Shown: positions 1 to 9,746 of the stretch, one piece after another
How the letters are laid out: the number at the start of each line of letters is the position of its first letter
Numbering within the stretch: position 1 is the first letter of the stretch
DNA from: Stomoxys calcitrans
Taxonomy: Eukaryota; Arthropoda; Insecta; Diptera; Muscidae
Direction of reading: 5' to 3'
Assembly (NCBI RefSeq): GCF_963082655.1
Contig: NC_081555.1
Location: 94,990,914 to 95,054,913 of the forward strand
DNA length: 64,000 nt
Made by a program: the position numbers and the translations under genes
Notes under the pieces: model-generated
Databases searched by the model: none
What the model was told of the DNA's origin: nothing
What the model saw: only the letters and a program-made list of their open reading frames with translations

Positions 1-930
1 AATAATAATAATAAAACTCCTATTAACAATATATATTCCCAAATTATGATTTTCGACAAATTATAGGCCGATAATTACAAATGGGTACTAAATATTGCTT
101 AATGTAACAAAGCAAAATAACAAAAACAAAGCGATAATAGGTCATCACTAACAAGTTCTATTATTGCAGTAAATAAATAGTTAAGTGGTGACAATAAAAA
201 CCAAATTGGAATGCAATTAAATCTCGTAGAACTCACTCTCAAGTACTGCTGTGGCTAGAGAGAGTCTAATTAGCAAAATAGAGGGTAATTATAGTCGAAT
301 AGACCACAAGAAGAAACAATTATCCGTATCACAGTAGTAATAATGCCGAAAAGAAGACCACTTACCTTTAAACATTTTCCTCAATTCCAGAGTTAGTAAA
401 TCCCCCTTTGAAGTATATGGAGGCCAGTTGCAAAGAAGTTTCCATTAGCAAAAGCAGCAGCAGCATTATACTGTAATGAAAATGAAGCAAAGGATAAGAT
501 ACAAAATTATTTAAACGAAAACAGAGGCGTCGATATAAAGCAGATTTAGTGAAATATATTTTTCGGAACATTTTATGTACTTAGAACATTTTGTAAAATT
601 TTTTAGAAATTTTATTGTTGTGGAGAGTTCAATACAGCATTTTGATACCTTTTAAACCCTTAAAAATATTTATTTAATTTTCTTTAAATAGCAATTTTGT
701 TTAACAATTTTTTTATATATATTTTTTTAAATCTTTGAATTTCTCCAAATTTTCTTTAAAATATTATTTTTAACAAAATATAGATAATTTTTTTCAAATT
801 CTGTTTATAGACAATTTTTCAAAATATTTTCCAGGATTTTCAAAAAGAACTTGAAACTTTTCTTAAAAATAAAACGAAAACAATTTGAGATACTTCAAAA
901 ATTGTATTATCTGCTTGAAGAGCAATAAAA
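1..930. other. AT-rich single-copy-looking DNA, no gene seen
   Basis: This stretch is very A/T-rich, with poly-T and poly-A runs after about position 590. The only open frame of note, 67 codons on the minus strand at 368-571, is leucine-rich low-complexity sequence with no recognisable domain, and I treat it as chance. No repeat family seen elsewhere in the window is obvious here. Confidence 0.5.
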
Positions 931-934
931 ACTT

Positions 935-1122
935 TTATGAGGGGAACTCGACTTCGATCACATGGTCGCCTTCGGCACGTTTGAATCGGTCAATACGTTG
1001 GACCCAATTTTCGATGACGCGGCCAACATTTTAGCTGTTTCCCGTTAAACGTTGGCCCTGACATATTCCAAAGTCGTAGATTTGTTGGCATAGACCAATG
1101 CCTTGACGTAGTAATATCTTTT
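935..1122 (-). pseudogene. mariner transposase C-terminal relic
   Basis: Read on the minus strand, about 1122 to 1040 gives a frame containing YVKALVYANKSTTLEYVRAN followed by a stop. After a one-base shift it continues as RVIENWVQRIDRFKRAEGDH and ends VIEVEFPS-stop near 948. This matches the end of rosa-like Tc1/mariner transposases, where a tyrosine-valine-lysine segment after the last catalytic Asp is followed by an ENW..R motif and a short basic tail. No catalytic Asp is present. One stop and one frameshift show it is dead. No terminal inverted repeat is visible, so the boundaries are approximate. The family call rests on motif recognition alone. Confidence 0.6.
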
Positions 1123-2065
1123 ATCTGTCTACCATACTGTTATGATCGGTCAATAGTTCTGTTATGAGCGGCTTCGAGGTTTGGGCGGCCCCACTGATAC
1201 TTGGACTCAAAAATTACTATGAGATTCGTTCTCTACTCTGAAAAACCTTTTATTTGAGTCCTATATTGTTATGGTCGATCAATATGTCTGTTTGGGGGGT
1301 TGTTCGAAGGGGATGGAACAGCACCCAGACACTTGCTCCCAAAAGTGAATATTAGTTTCGTGCTATACTTCCAAATATCTTTTATTTGAGGCCCATATTA
1401 TTATGGTCGGTTTGAGGTTTGTTTTTGGTTTGGGGCGGGCCCCTATGTACTTAGATATTTTTAACTCCATATTCGTATTCTACTCTCCAATACCAATATC
1501 CTTATTGTTCCCATCAGCTTATTTTCGATTTTAAATGGAAATGGAGTTTTTGGGGTAAAAGGGGAGGGGAGGGGAGGAGGGAGTGCCATATTGTTCCCAT
1601 CGGTTCACTTTTATTTTTGGGTGGTGCTTTTGGGGTAAGGGAGAGGGTCTGCCCTCCTTCCGATATCAACAAATTATATATCCTATTGCTTCTTCCAGGC
1701 CATATTCGTAATCTATTCCCGAATACCTTTTATTTGAAACTCATATTGTCATGAACGCCGAATATGCCTATTTGAGGGGGTTTTGGGAGTGGGGGGGGGG
1801 CTTCCCTAGTTACCTGTATCCAATTTTTAAAACCAATTCCGTACTCTTCTCCCGAATTCCTTTTCTTTTGAGTCACATATCGTCTCGATCGGTTACCTTT
1901 ATTTTTGGGTGGTACTTTGTGGTAAGGGGGAGGGTCCACCCCCCTTTGGATATCAAAAAAAAGTGTAGCCCATTGCTCCTCCCAGACCACAACTTTATTT
2001 CTATAAAAACAATTTTGTGTAAATTTGTCTTTTTTGGAGAAAATTTCATTAATATTTGACTAAAA
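1123..2065 (-). mobile_element. H3 G/C-run tandem repeat block (Helitron-like)
   Basis: Several imperfect monomers, roughly 128-170 bp, each pair a phrase like CCTTTTATTTGAGTCCCATA with a block of G and C runs and a phrase like CGTACTCTACTCCC. The same modules recur at 3.3, 16.4, 27.8, 38.6, 44.2, 51.2 and 54.6 kb. Open frames inside (1730-1990, 1751-2059, 1873-2088) are by-products of the repeat and show no domain. The ends are not defined in this copy. Confidence 0.65.
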
Positions 2066-2950
2066 CTTTTTTCCCCAAAATCTTCCATTACCTACGCCAA
2101 TGGTGTTTTTTGCTGATTTTGTTTGCAAAATCTAAATGTTTTCGTTTGTTGAAGTGCACTAAAAAGTAGTTAGTTTTGGTTTGCTGTTTACTTTGTAGTT
2201 TTTTTGTTTCTGTAAATTTATGCACTGCATTTCTATATTTAAGAGTTCATAAACTACACCAAGGAACGAACGAACGAGCGAATGAATGATAGAATACTTT
2301 GTTTGCTTGCTTTGCGGAAATGCTGCGCTTCTATCAAAATAATGGACAAGCTACAAAAAAATGGAGGGGAACAAGAAGAAAGAGAATGACTAAAGATGTT
2401 AAATATGTATTGGCAGTGTTGTTGGTTACGCTTCTTCGTATAGATATCCCCCTAAAACGTTTTGTAATCACTTTGTTGCAGACTTTCGTTACTTCCACTC
2501 TCCCCCACCCCCTCTGTCTGCAGTTATTATGGGGATTATATTGCCAAGAACATTGTAACACTAAAAGGATATGCGAGAGTGCCTTTGGGGAATCTTCTAA
2601 GTCTATTTAATGTAGCTCGTCTGCCATAGGGGGCGAAGGTGGAGGGGGAGAACAATGGGTGCTGTGCTAAGAAAATTACCATAAACTGCATAATAATGCA
2701 TGTCAGTAGCCAGGTGGAAGAGACAGCATGAGGGAAGGAGAGGAAAAAGTCTCATCACAAACTCTGACTGCCAATCAGTCTGCCAATAAATAAGTGACTC
2801 GGCGAGGCATTTAATGGGGATAAAAGACTTCTAAGTTTAATAGCAACAAAAGTAAGTGAAGAGTAGTACAGTGGTTACAAAACCATATCTAGAGAAATTG
2901 AATTTTGAAAAATTTTCCATAGAAATAAAATTTTGTAAAAATTTGTATAT
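2066..2950. other. single-copy-looking DNA, no gene seen
   Basis: Mixed-complexity sequence with T-rich and G-rich patches. The 103-codon plus-strand frame at 2299-2610 and its antisense 75-codon shadow have no recognisable domain. A short AT repeat of the AAAATTTTCTATAG type lies at about 2890-2950. Confidence 0.4.
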
Positions 2951-2954
2951 GCAA

Positions 2955-3260
2955 ATGCAAATTTGCCCAAACGAACATTCCATTAAGGAACTGGGGCAAA
3001 CTTCTCACAAATCAATGAGTGCTGTCCGATTCAATTATAAACTCACTGAAAAGAGACCTCCTTTTTATAGCCGAGTCCGAATAGCGTGCCGCAGAGTGAC
3101 ACCTCTTAAGGGAGAAGTTTTTACATGGCATAATACCTCACAAATGTCGCCATCATTAGGAGGGGATAACAATCGCTGAAAATGTTTCTGATGGTCCTAC
3201 CAGGATTCGAACCCAGGCGTTCAGCGCCATAGGCGTACATGCTAACCACTGCGCTACGTT
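2955..3260 (-). mobile_element. tRNA-derived SINE, near full length
   Basis: Read on the minus strand, the element starts near 3260 with a pol III A-box-like GTAGCGCAGTGGTTAGC and a B-box-like GGGTTCGAATCCTGG about 35 bp later. A tRNA-unrelated body follows (AGCG..GGTTATCCCCTCCTAATG, TTTGTGAGGTAT, CGGACTCGGCTATAAAAAGGAGG), then a tail ending in GGGCAAATTTGCATTTGC. Other copies of this roughly 300-bp family lie at 19.7/21.3, 32.9, 40.1, 42.3, 44.4, 57.6 and 58.0 kb. A SINE encodes no protein and would depend on LINE machinery in trans. Confidence 0.85.
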
Positions 3261-3329
3261 TCTTTTTTTGTCAGTTCCGTTCTCACAGATGGTGCATAAT
3301 GATGCCGTGGTGAAAATAGGGTACTACAT

Positions 3330-4028
3330 TTTTGGATTTTTGAAGGGGGGGCGGACCCTCCCCCCAACCCTAATTTTCAGATTTAAGCGAAATTTTGTAT
3401 GCTCCCTTATAGTAACCTAACAAAAAAAATTGATATCCGAATTTCGGAGGGGTTACCTGGGGGGCCGCCCCACCCTCAAAACCCACCAAATATATTTATA
3501 GACCAATCACGACAATATGGGACTCAAAGCAAAGGTATTTAAGAGTGGAAAACGAATCTGGTATTAAAAAAAGATGTCAAGTGTTTGGGGCCGCCCCACC
3601 CGCCCGAAACACCCCTTAATCGGACATATTCATCAACCATGGCAATATGGGACTCAAATGAAAGATATTTCGGAGTAGAGCACGAAATTGATATCGAATT
3701 TCGGAACCAAGTTTCTGGGAGTCCTCCCTTCCCGAAAACATCCCCAAAACAGGACCTATAAACTGATCATGGCAATATGGGGCTCAAATAAAAGGTATTC
3801 GAGAGTAGAATACGAATCTGATATTCAAATGTGGAACCAAGTGTTTGGGGGCGCCTCTCCCCCAAAACAGCCTCCAAAGAGGACAAATTTACCGAACATA
3901 GCAATATGTGGCTCAAATGAAAAGTCTTTGGGAGTAGAGCACAAATCTGATATCAATATTCGGTAAAAAGTGTCAAAGACCCAACTCTTCGAAAGACCCA
4001 CCTTCAAATAGGACAAATTTATCGACCA
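3330..4028 (+). mobile_element. H3 tandem repeat block
   Basis: Four to five monomers of about 128 bp. The phrase CAATATGGGACTCAAA or a variant recurs at about 3516, 3645, 3774 and 3901. Each monomer also has GGTATTTNNGAGTAGA, CGAATCTGATATCAA and a GGGG..CCGCCCC block. The leading GGGGCGGACCCTCCCCCC portion matches the head seen at 27.8 kb. No protein-coding content. Confidence 0.7.
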
Positions 4029-4031
4029 TAG

Positions 4032-4210
4032 CAATTTTTTGGTGGCATCGCAATCTGATGAGGCCCCTGGTAAGGCCGAAATCGTGATCATTGTAGCCCG
4101 CTCCCAATACATTTAACACATCACAATTCCTAAGAGTCTTCAAAAGGTTTTTGTTTTGTTGTTTTCCTATTAGAAATAGTAGCAAGAAATCAAAAAGCAC
4201 ATTGGTTTAA
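4032..4210 (-). repeat. dispersed repeat X, copy 1
   Basis: The reverse complement contains TGATCACGATTTCGGCCTTA followed by CCAGGGGCCTCATCAGA. The GGCC pair flanks a short loop and can form a small hairpin. The upstream part is a T-rich CTATTTCTAATAGG plus an A-rich AAAACAACAAAACAAAAACC. The same arrangement is seen on the plus strand at 4556-4700 and 5030-5225. Function unknown. Confidence 0.6.
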
Positions 4211-4229
4211 GATGATTACTCCAACAACA

Positions 4230-4555
4230 AAATAAAAGAAATACGATTTTGATAAAATTTTCTAAGAAATAAAACTTTCAAAATTTTTTCTATAGAAATG
4301 AAATTGTGATACAATTTTCTATAAAAATATATTTTTGACAAGACTTTCTATCGAAAGAAGAATTTTCTATCAATATAAAATGAGGAATTTTTTCTAAAGA
4401 CATAAAATTAAAAAATTTACCTAAACAAAAAAATAATTTTATAAAAATGTTTATAAAAAATAAATTTTTGACAAAATTTTTTATAAAGCTAAATTTTTTG
4501 ACAAAAATTAAAAAAAATTTACAAAATTTTCTATCAAAATAAAATTTAATTTTTG
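4230..4555. repeat. AAAATTTT/CTATAGAAAT AT-rich repeat
   Basis: Degenerate repeats of phrases such as AAATTTTCTATAGAAAT and TTTTTGACAAAATTTTC. The same degenerate family appears near 2.9, 44.1, 48.5, 49.1, 54.3 and 59.4 kb. No coding potential. Confidence 0.6.
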
Positions 4556-4700
4556 TTTGTATTTACTTCCAGCTTAGACCAATGGGGTCTTTTTTGGTGT
4601 TTCTGTCTCGAAGAGAAAAACAACATAACAAAAACCCATTAAGGCTGGGTACCATGATCGCGATTTCGGCCTTACCCGAGGCCTCATCAGACTTTTATGC
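4556..4700 (+). repeat. dispersed repeat X, copy 2
   Basis: Contains AGACCAATGGGGTCTTTTTT, a CTCGAAGAGAAAAACAACAT stretch and the hallmark GATCGCGATTTCGGCCTTAC then CCGAGGCCTCATCAGAC. It matches copies 1 and 3. Confidence 0.6.
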
Positions 4701-5029
4701 CGCTTAAAGAGTACATGCTTTCAGTTGCTCACTAATTAGTGAACAGTGTAATGGCAGAAGCGAAACGTTTCGAATATAAGCTTGGTTCTTGTTCGAGTAA
4801 ACGCCAACAGCTAACAAATCCTCAAAAAGATATTTAGCGTCGGCGATACACACATAGCCAAGACTTGGCTCTTCGATTGCCATAGAATAACCTTCCAATA
4901 AGAGTATGTTGCAGCTTCATATTTCTCGAGGTGCTGGAATGGAATGTTCATGGGTAAATTTGCATTTGCATTTGCTGTGCGGACATTCAGTTGTCCTTGC
5001 ATTTCTTTTTATATTGGTTACAAAATTAA
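4701..5029. other. spacer between X copies
   Basis: No gene seen. It includes a short SINE tail-like fragment (about 4932-4975, GGAATGTTCATGGG.AAATTTGCATTTGC). Short overlapping frames at 4704-5180 have no domain. Confidence 0.4.
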
Positions 5030-5240
5030 ATTATTTAGTTTATTGTGGATATTACTTTCAGACCAATGGGCTTTTTTTGTTTTTGTTTTGTTTCTATTTG
5101 GAATAGAAAAACAAAATAAAGAAAAACCCTTTGAAAAGTTTAGACAAAATTTGATGTGCAAAATGCATTGCGCAGATTAGAGTGATCGCGATTTCGGCCT
5201 TACCAAGGGCCTCATCAGACTGTTTCGCTACTATAAGGTA
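5030..5240 (+). repeat. dispersed repeat X, copy 3
   Basis: Contains CAGACCAATGGGCTTTTTTT, a GGAATAGAAAAACAAAATAA stretch and GATCGCGATTTCGGCCTTAC then CAAGGGCCTCATCAGAC. It is followed by a CACTATTTAGTGA palindrome also seen, in variant form, after copy 2. Confidence 0.6.
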
Positions 5241-5339
5241 ACATGCCTCCACCTACTCACTATTTAGTGATTCAAAATTGGCCAGACCAATGCATTGGTC
5301 ATTGAAATTAAGATTTCTACAAACTTTACTCCAAAAATA

Positions 5340-5978
5340 AATTAAAACAAGCAAAATTGTGCTAAGTTCGGCCTGGCCGAATCTTATAAACCCTCTACCA
5401 TGGATCGCATTTGTCAAGTTCTTTGAATGACTTTTCACTATATATATGAGCAATAATCAGTCAATAACTTGATATTGACTGATAAGCACCTACTTGTCAT
5501 GGATGCTAACAGTCATAGAAAAATACCACCTGGAGTGTTCCAGTGGCTCAGTGTCAAATTGGGAGATCGGTTTATATGGCAGCTATGTCAGGTTATCAAC
5601 CGACAACTGTGCAAAGTATGGTCTTTGCACAGTTGTTGGAAGTCATTCCAAAACGACATGTGAAAATTTTCAACTAAATTTTAGAAGAATTGCGCCCTCT
5701 AAAAGCTCAAAAAGTCTAATCGGGAGATCGGTTTATATAACGGCCATATCAGGTTATGAACATATTTGAATCATACTTAGCACAGTAGTTGGAAGTGATA
5801 CCAGAACAGCATGTGCAAATTTCAACCAAATCGGATAAGAAATGCGCTCTCTATACGCTCAAGACAAGTCAAGACACGGTGTATAAGGCAGCTATATTAA
5901 AACAAAGACCGACTTGGCCCATTTACAATCCCAACCAACCTACACTAATAAGAAGTATTTGTGTAAGCGCCTAGTCCT
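5340..5978 (-). mobile_element. HINE1 (DINE-1/Helentron-like), 3' portion
   Basis: The minus-strand 3' terminus is recognised by the hairpin TTCGGCCAGGCCGAA (near 5366-5380), followed outward by a GCACAATTTTGCTTG tail. This is the layout of DINE-1-type Helentron-associated elements. Inward are degenerate ~153-bp monomers with GGGAGATCGGTTTATATGG and CATTTACAATCCCAACC. The element stops at an orientation switch near 5978. It encodes nothing; translations across the monomers are artefacts. Confidence 0.65.
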
Positions 5979-8139
5979 TTTGGTCTATAACCTGATATAG
6001 CTTCCATATAAATCGATCTGCCGATTTGACTTCTTGAGCCCTTACAAGACGCAATTTTTGTCCGATTTGGCTGAAATTTTGCATGTAGTGTTTTGTTATG
6101 ACTTCCAACGGTCCGAATTGGTCTTTAGCCTGATATATTGGGTTGCCCAAAAAGTAATTGCGGTTTTTTTAAAAGCAAGCGTAAAGTAACAGCTGATGAC
6201 TGACAGAAGAAAGAATGCAATTACAGAGTCACAAGCTGTGAAAAAATTTGTCAACGCCGACTATATGAAAAATCCGCAATTACTTTTTGGGCAACCCAAT
6301 AGCTTCCATATAAACCAATCTCCCGATTCGTCTCGACATTCTGACTCGAGCTGGCCATGTCGGTCCGTCGGTCGAAATCACGATAGGGGTCGAACGCGTA
6401 GAGCTAGCCGCTTTAAATTTTGCATAGATACTTTGTATCGATGTAGGTCATTGGGGGTTGCAATTGGGCCATATCGGTTCAGATTGAGATATAGCTCCCA
6501 TATAAACTGATCTCCCGATTTGACTTCTTCAGCCTTTTCAAGCTGCAATTTTTGCCCGATTTGACTAAAATTGAGCATGTGGTGTTCTGCTATGACTTTC
6601 AACATTTGTGCCAAGTACGGTCGAAATCGGTCATTAACCTGATGTAGCTTCCATATAAACCAATCTCCCGATTCGTCTCGACATTGAGTCGAACTAGCCA
6701 TGCCCGTCCGTCTGTCGAAATCACGATAGGGGTCAAACGTATAGAGCTAGCCACTTGAAATTTTGCACAGATACTTTGTATCGATGTAGGTCATTGGGGG
6801 TTGGAAACGGGCCATATCGGTTCAGATTGAGATATAGCTCCCATATAAACTGATCTCCCGCTGTGACTTCTTCAGCCTTTTCAAGCTGCAATTTTTGCCC
6901 GATTTGACTAAAATTGAGCATGTGGTGTTCTGCTATGACTTTCAACATTTGTGCCAAGTACGGTCGAAATCGGTCATTAACCTGATGTAGCTCCCATATA
7001 AACCAATCTCCCGATTCGTCTCGACATTCTGAGTCGAACTAGCCATGTCCGTTCGTCTGTCGAAATCACGATAGGGGTCGAACGCGTAGAGTTAGCCGCT
7101 TGAAATTTTGCATAGATACTTCTTATTGATGTAGGTCATTGGGGATTGGAAATGGGCCATATCGGTTCAGATTGAGATATAGCTCCCATATAAACTGATC
7201 TCCCGCTGTGACTTCTTCAGCCTTTTCAAGCTGCAATTTTTGCCCGATTTGACTAAAATTGAGCATGTGGTGTTCTGTTACGACTTTCAACATTTGTGCC
7301 AAGTACGGTCGAAATCGGTCATTAACCTGATGTAGCTCCCATATAAACCAATCTCCCGATTCGTCTTGACATTCTGGGTCGAATTGGCCATGTCCGTCCG
7401 TCCGTCGAAATCACGATAGGGGTCGAACGTGTAGAGCTAGCCACTTGAAATTTTGCATAGATACTTCTTATTGATGTAGGTCATTGGGGATTGGAAATGG
7501 GCCATATCGGTTCAGATTTGGATATAGCTTTCAAATATACCGATCTACCGATTTGACTTCTTGAGCCCTTACAAGCCGCAATTTTTGTCCGATTTGGCTG
7601 AAATTTTGCATGTGGTGTTTCGTTATGATTTGTAACAACTGTGTTAAGTGCGGTCCGAATCGGTCTATAACCTGATATAAACATATAAAGACATATAAAC
7701 CGATCTCCCGATTTGACTTCTTGAGCCGCTGGAAGACTCAATTTGCATCCGATTGGGCTGAAATTTTGTACATGGTGTTTTGTTATGACTTCCAACAACT
7801 GTGCCAAGTGCGGTCTTAATCGGTCTATAATCTGATATAGCTCCCACATAAACCGATCTCCCGATTTGATTTCTTGAGCCCCCGGAAGCTTCAGTTTTCA
7901 TGCGATTTGGTTGAAATTTGGTACATGGTGTTTTGTTATGACTTCCAACAACTGTGCCAAGTACGATCAAAATCGGCCAAGGACCTGATATAGCTCCCAT
8001 ATAAACTGATCCCCGGATTTGACTTCTTGAGGCCCTGGAAGCCTCAATTTTTGTCCGATTTGGCTGAAATTTTGCATATAGTGTTTTGTTGTGACTTTTA
8101 ACAACTGTGTTAAGTACGTTCCAAATCGGTCTATAACTA
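5979..8139 (+). mobile_element. HINE1 array with 344-bp higher-order units
   Basis: Plus-oriented HINE1 monomers (ACCTGATATAGCTCCCATAT, CCCGATTTGACTTCTTGAGC, AATTTTTGTCCGATTTGGCT). From about 6306 to 7500 a larger unit of about 344 bp is repeated: CCAATCTCCCGATTCGTCT recurs near 6315, 6660, 7003 and 7348. Each unit carries a GTCCGTCCGTC-type block, normally found once near a DINE-1-like 5' end, plus one core monomer. The block from 7500 to 8139 returns to plain ~153-bp monomers. MITEs interrupt it at 6138 and 8140. No protein is encoded. Confidence 0.7.
6138..6299 (+). mobile_element. mariner MITE, internally deleted (162 bp)
   Basis: The ends are TTGGGTTGCCCAAAAAG and its complement CTTTTTGGGCAACCCAA, flanked by TA on both sides (6136-6137 and 6300-6301). 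Removing the element and one TA restores the HINE1 phrase TGATATAGCTTCCATATAAA, so the insertion is exact. Relative to the ~238-bp copy at 38320 it lacks about 75 bp on the left. The TIR resembles that of cecropia-type mariners (Hsmar1/MADE1, recalled from memory). No transposase is present. Confidence 0.85.
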
Positions 8140-8372
8140 TTGGGTTGCCCAAAAAGTAATTGCGGATTTTTTAAAAGAAAGTAAATGCATTTTTAATAAA
8201 ACTTAGAATGAACTTTAATCAAATAAACTTTTTTTACACTTTTTTTCTAAAGCCAACTAAAAATAACAGCTGATAACTGACAGAAGAAAGAATGCAATTA
8301 CAGAGTCACAAGCCGTTGAAAAAATTTGCCAACGCCGACTATATGAAAAATCCGCATAATTGGGCAACCCAA
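8140..8372 (+). mobile_element. mariner MITE (~233 bp)
   Basis: Same family as the copies at 6138, 13862, 31657, 38320 and 59141. It starts TTGGGTTGCCCAAAAAG and ends GGGCAACCCAA, with flanking TA at 8138-8139 and 8373-8374. The right TIR has lost some bases (CCGCATAATTGGGC). It lies in a HINE1 monomer. Confidence 0.85.
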
Positions 8373-8394
8373 TAGGTATAGCTCCCATACTTTG

Positions 8395-9689
8395 GCAGAA
8401 TCCGTGGCTTTTACATGTTTTTAAATAAATAAAATTTTAACAAACATTTCTGTAGAAATGAAATTTACATTTTCTAAATATACAAAACTTGCTTTTTTTC
8501 GACCACTGTTATCTGTCTATCTACGAATACTTTGTAGGTAAAGCACAAAATTTCAATCATCTTTAAGATGGCGATAAAATGATTTATGGCAGCTCAAATG
8601 TTGAGTGGCAGAAGCAATAACATCAGCAGTGCCCAGGAAACTAAGTAAAAGGATTTTATTTTCAAAGTGAAAAGAAAAACTCTTGAAGGAAGAACCAAAT
8701 GCCGATGAAAAGGAAGAAGAAGGAATTTAGCAAAAATATTACTAACATATGTAATAACTTTACAATAAACTTAATAAATTTTATGATACTCTACAAATTT
8801 GTTGGAATATCAAAAAGTTGCCAACAAAATGGGATAAAAAGAATGTAGCAAGCAATGGAGCCGCCGCTGCACTCAGAGTGAAGTACAATCTGTGAAAGTA
8901 AGGAAAGAAAAAAACGGATATGCATATCAAAAATGACTACAAAGAGTATAGACGAGAAAAGAGTAACAAGAAATACCATTGGCAGTGGGATTTTCTTTCA
9001 TTTTTAGAGATGGCTGCCTGTTTGAGTGTGTAAGTGTGTGCTTCGTTTTACGTTTTCCACTCAATTTGATTTATGAGATTTTTCCTTTCAGTTTCGCCTT
9101 TTTTGTCTACAGAGAATTGGAGACCTTGCTCTCTGCTGTACACATACTGCATAAGACAATAAATTGATTTATTTAGTTGTCTAAACAACATGTCATGTTT
9201 GTTAACTGAAGCAGGTCTGAAGGATGCTCATTTTCAATTCCAAGGATTGTTGTTTTCCTTTTTCTCAAAACTCTAAGAATTATTCCTGTGCATGTATTCA
9301 TCGCTATTGGTGAATGATGTTTTGTTTCGTTTGCTTTCAGGCAAATATTTTTGTTATTCCAAAAACAAAGTCATTATTATTAATTGAGATGTTGAAAAGG
9401 CTCAAATTATCGTTAACAGTTGTGTAGGATTTTCTGGTTTGAGGATACATTCCTGTCCTCACTAAATACCTTAGAAATGGGTGAATAATGATACCAAGCG
9501 GCAGATAAGTTGTTGACCTTTGTCACCAAGCATTTTCTAAGCTAGCAGTAGGCGCCCTCACATTTATAATCATTAACAAATATGCTTTGGCCTATTACGG
9601 TCATTGAACTCAACAGTTTGTTATAGTTCTTCCACAAATGGAGCCAAGCAAACAGACAATGAAAATTAAAAGAAAATTATTGAGAAGAA
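8395..9689. other. single-copy-looking DNA, no gene seen
   Basis: AT-rich, non-repetitive sequence. Short frames (62 codons at 8791-8979 minus and 8979-9167 plus) are hydrophobic and domain-free. No splice-flanked open frame stood out. Confidence 0.4.
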
Positions 9690-9746
9690 AGGTCCGCCTG
9701 TGATGCTGAATGTCTTACTTCGAGTCCTGGCGATAATGTGAGAAAA
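9690..9746 (+). mobile_element. SINE 5' fragment cut by HINE1
   Basis: CCGCCTGTGATGCTGAATG then CTTCGAGTCCTGGCGATAA correspond to the tRNA-like head of the SINE, B box included. It stops at GAGAAAAG, where the HINE1 3' tail begins. This is the same SINE position at which HINE1 lies at 19746. Confidence 0.65.
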
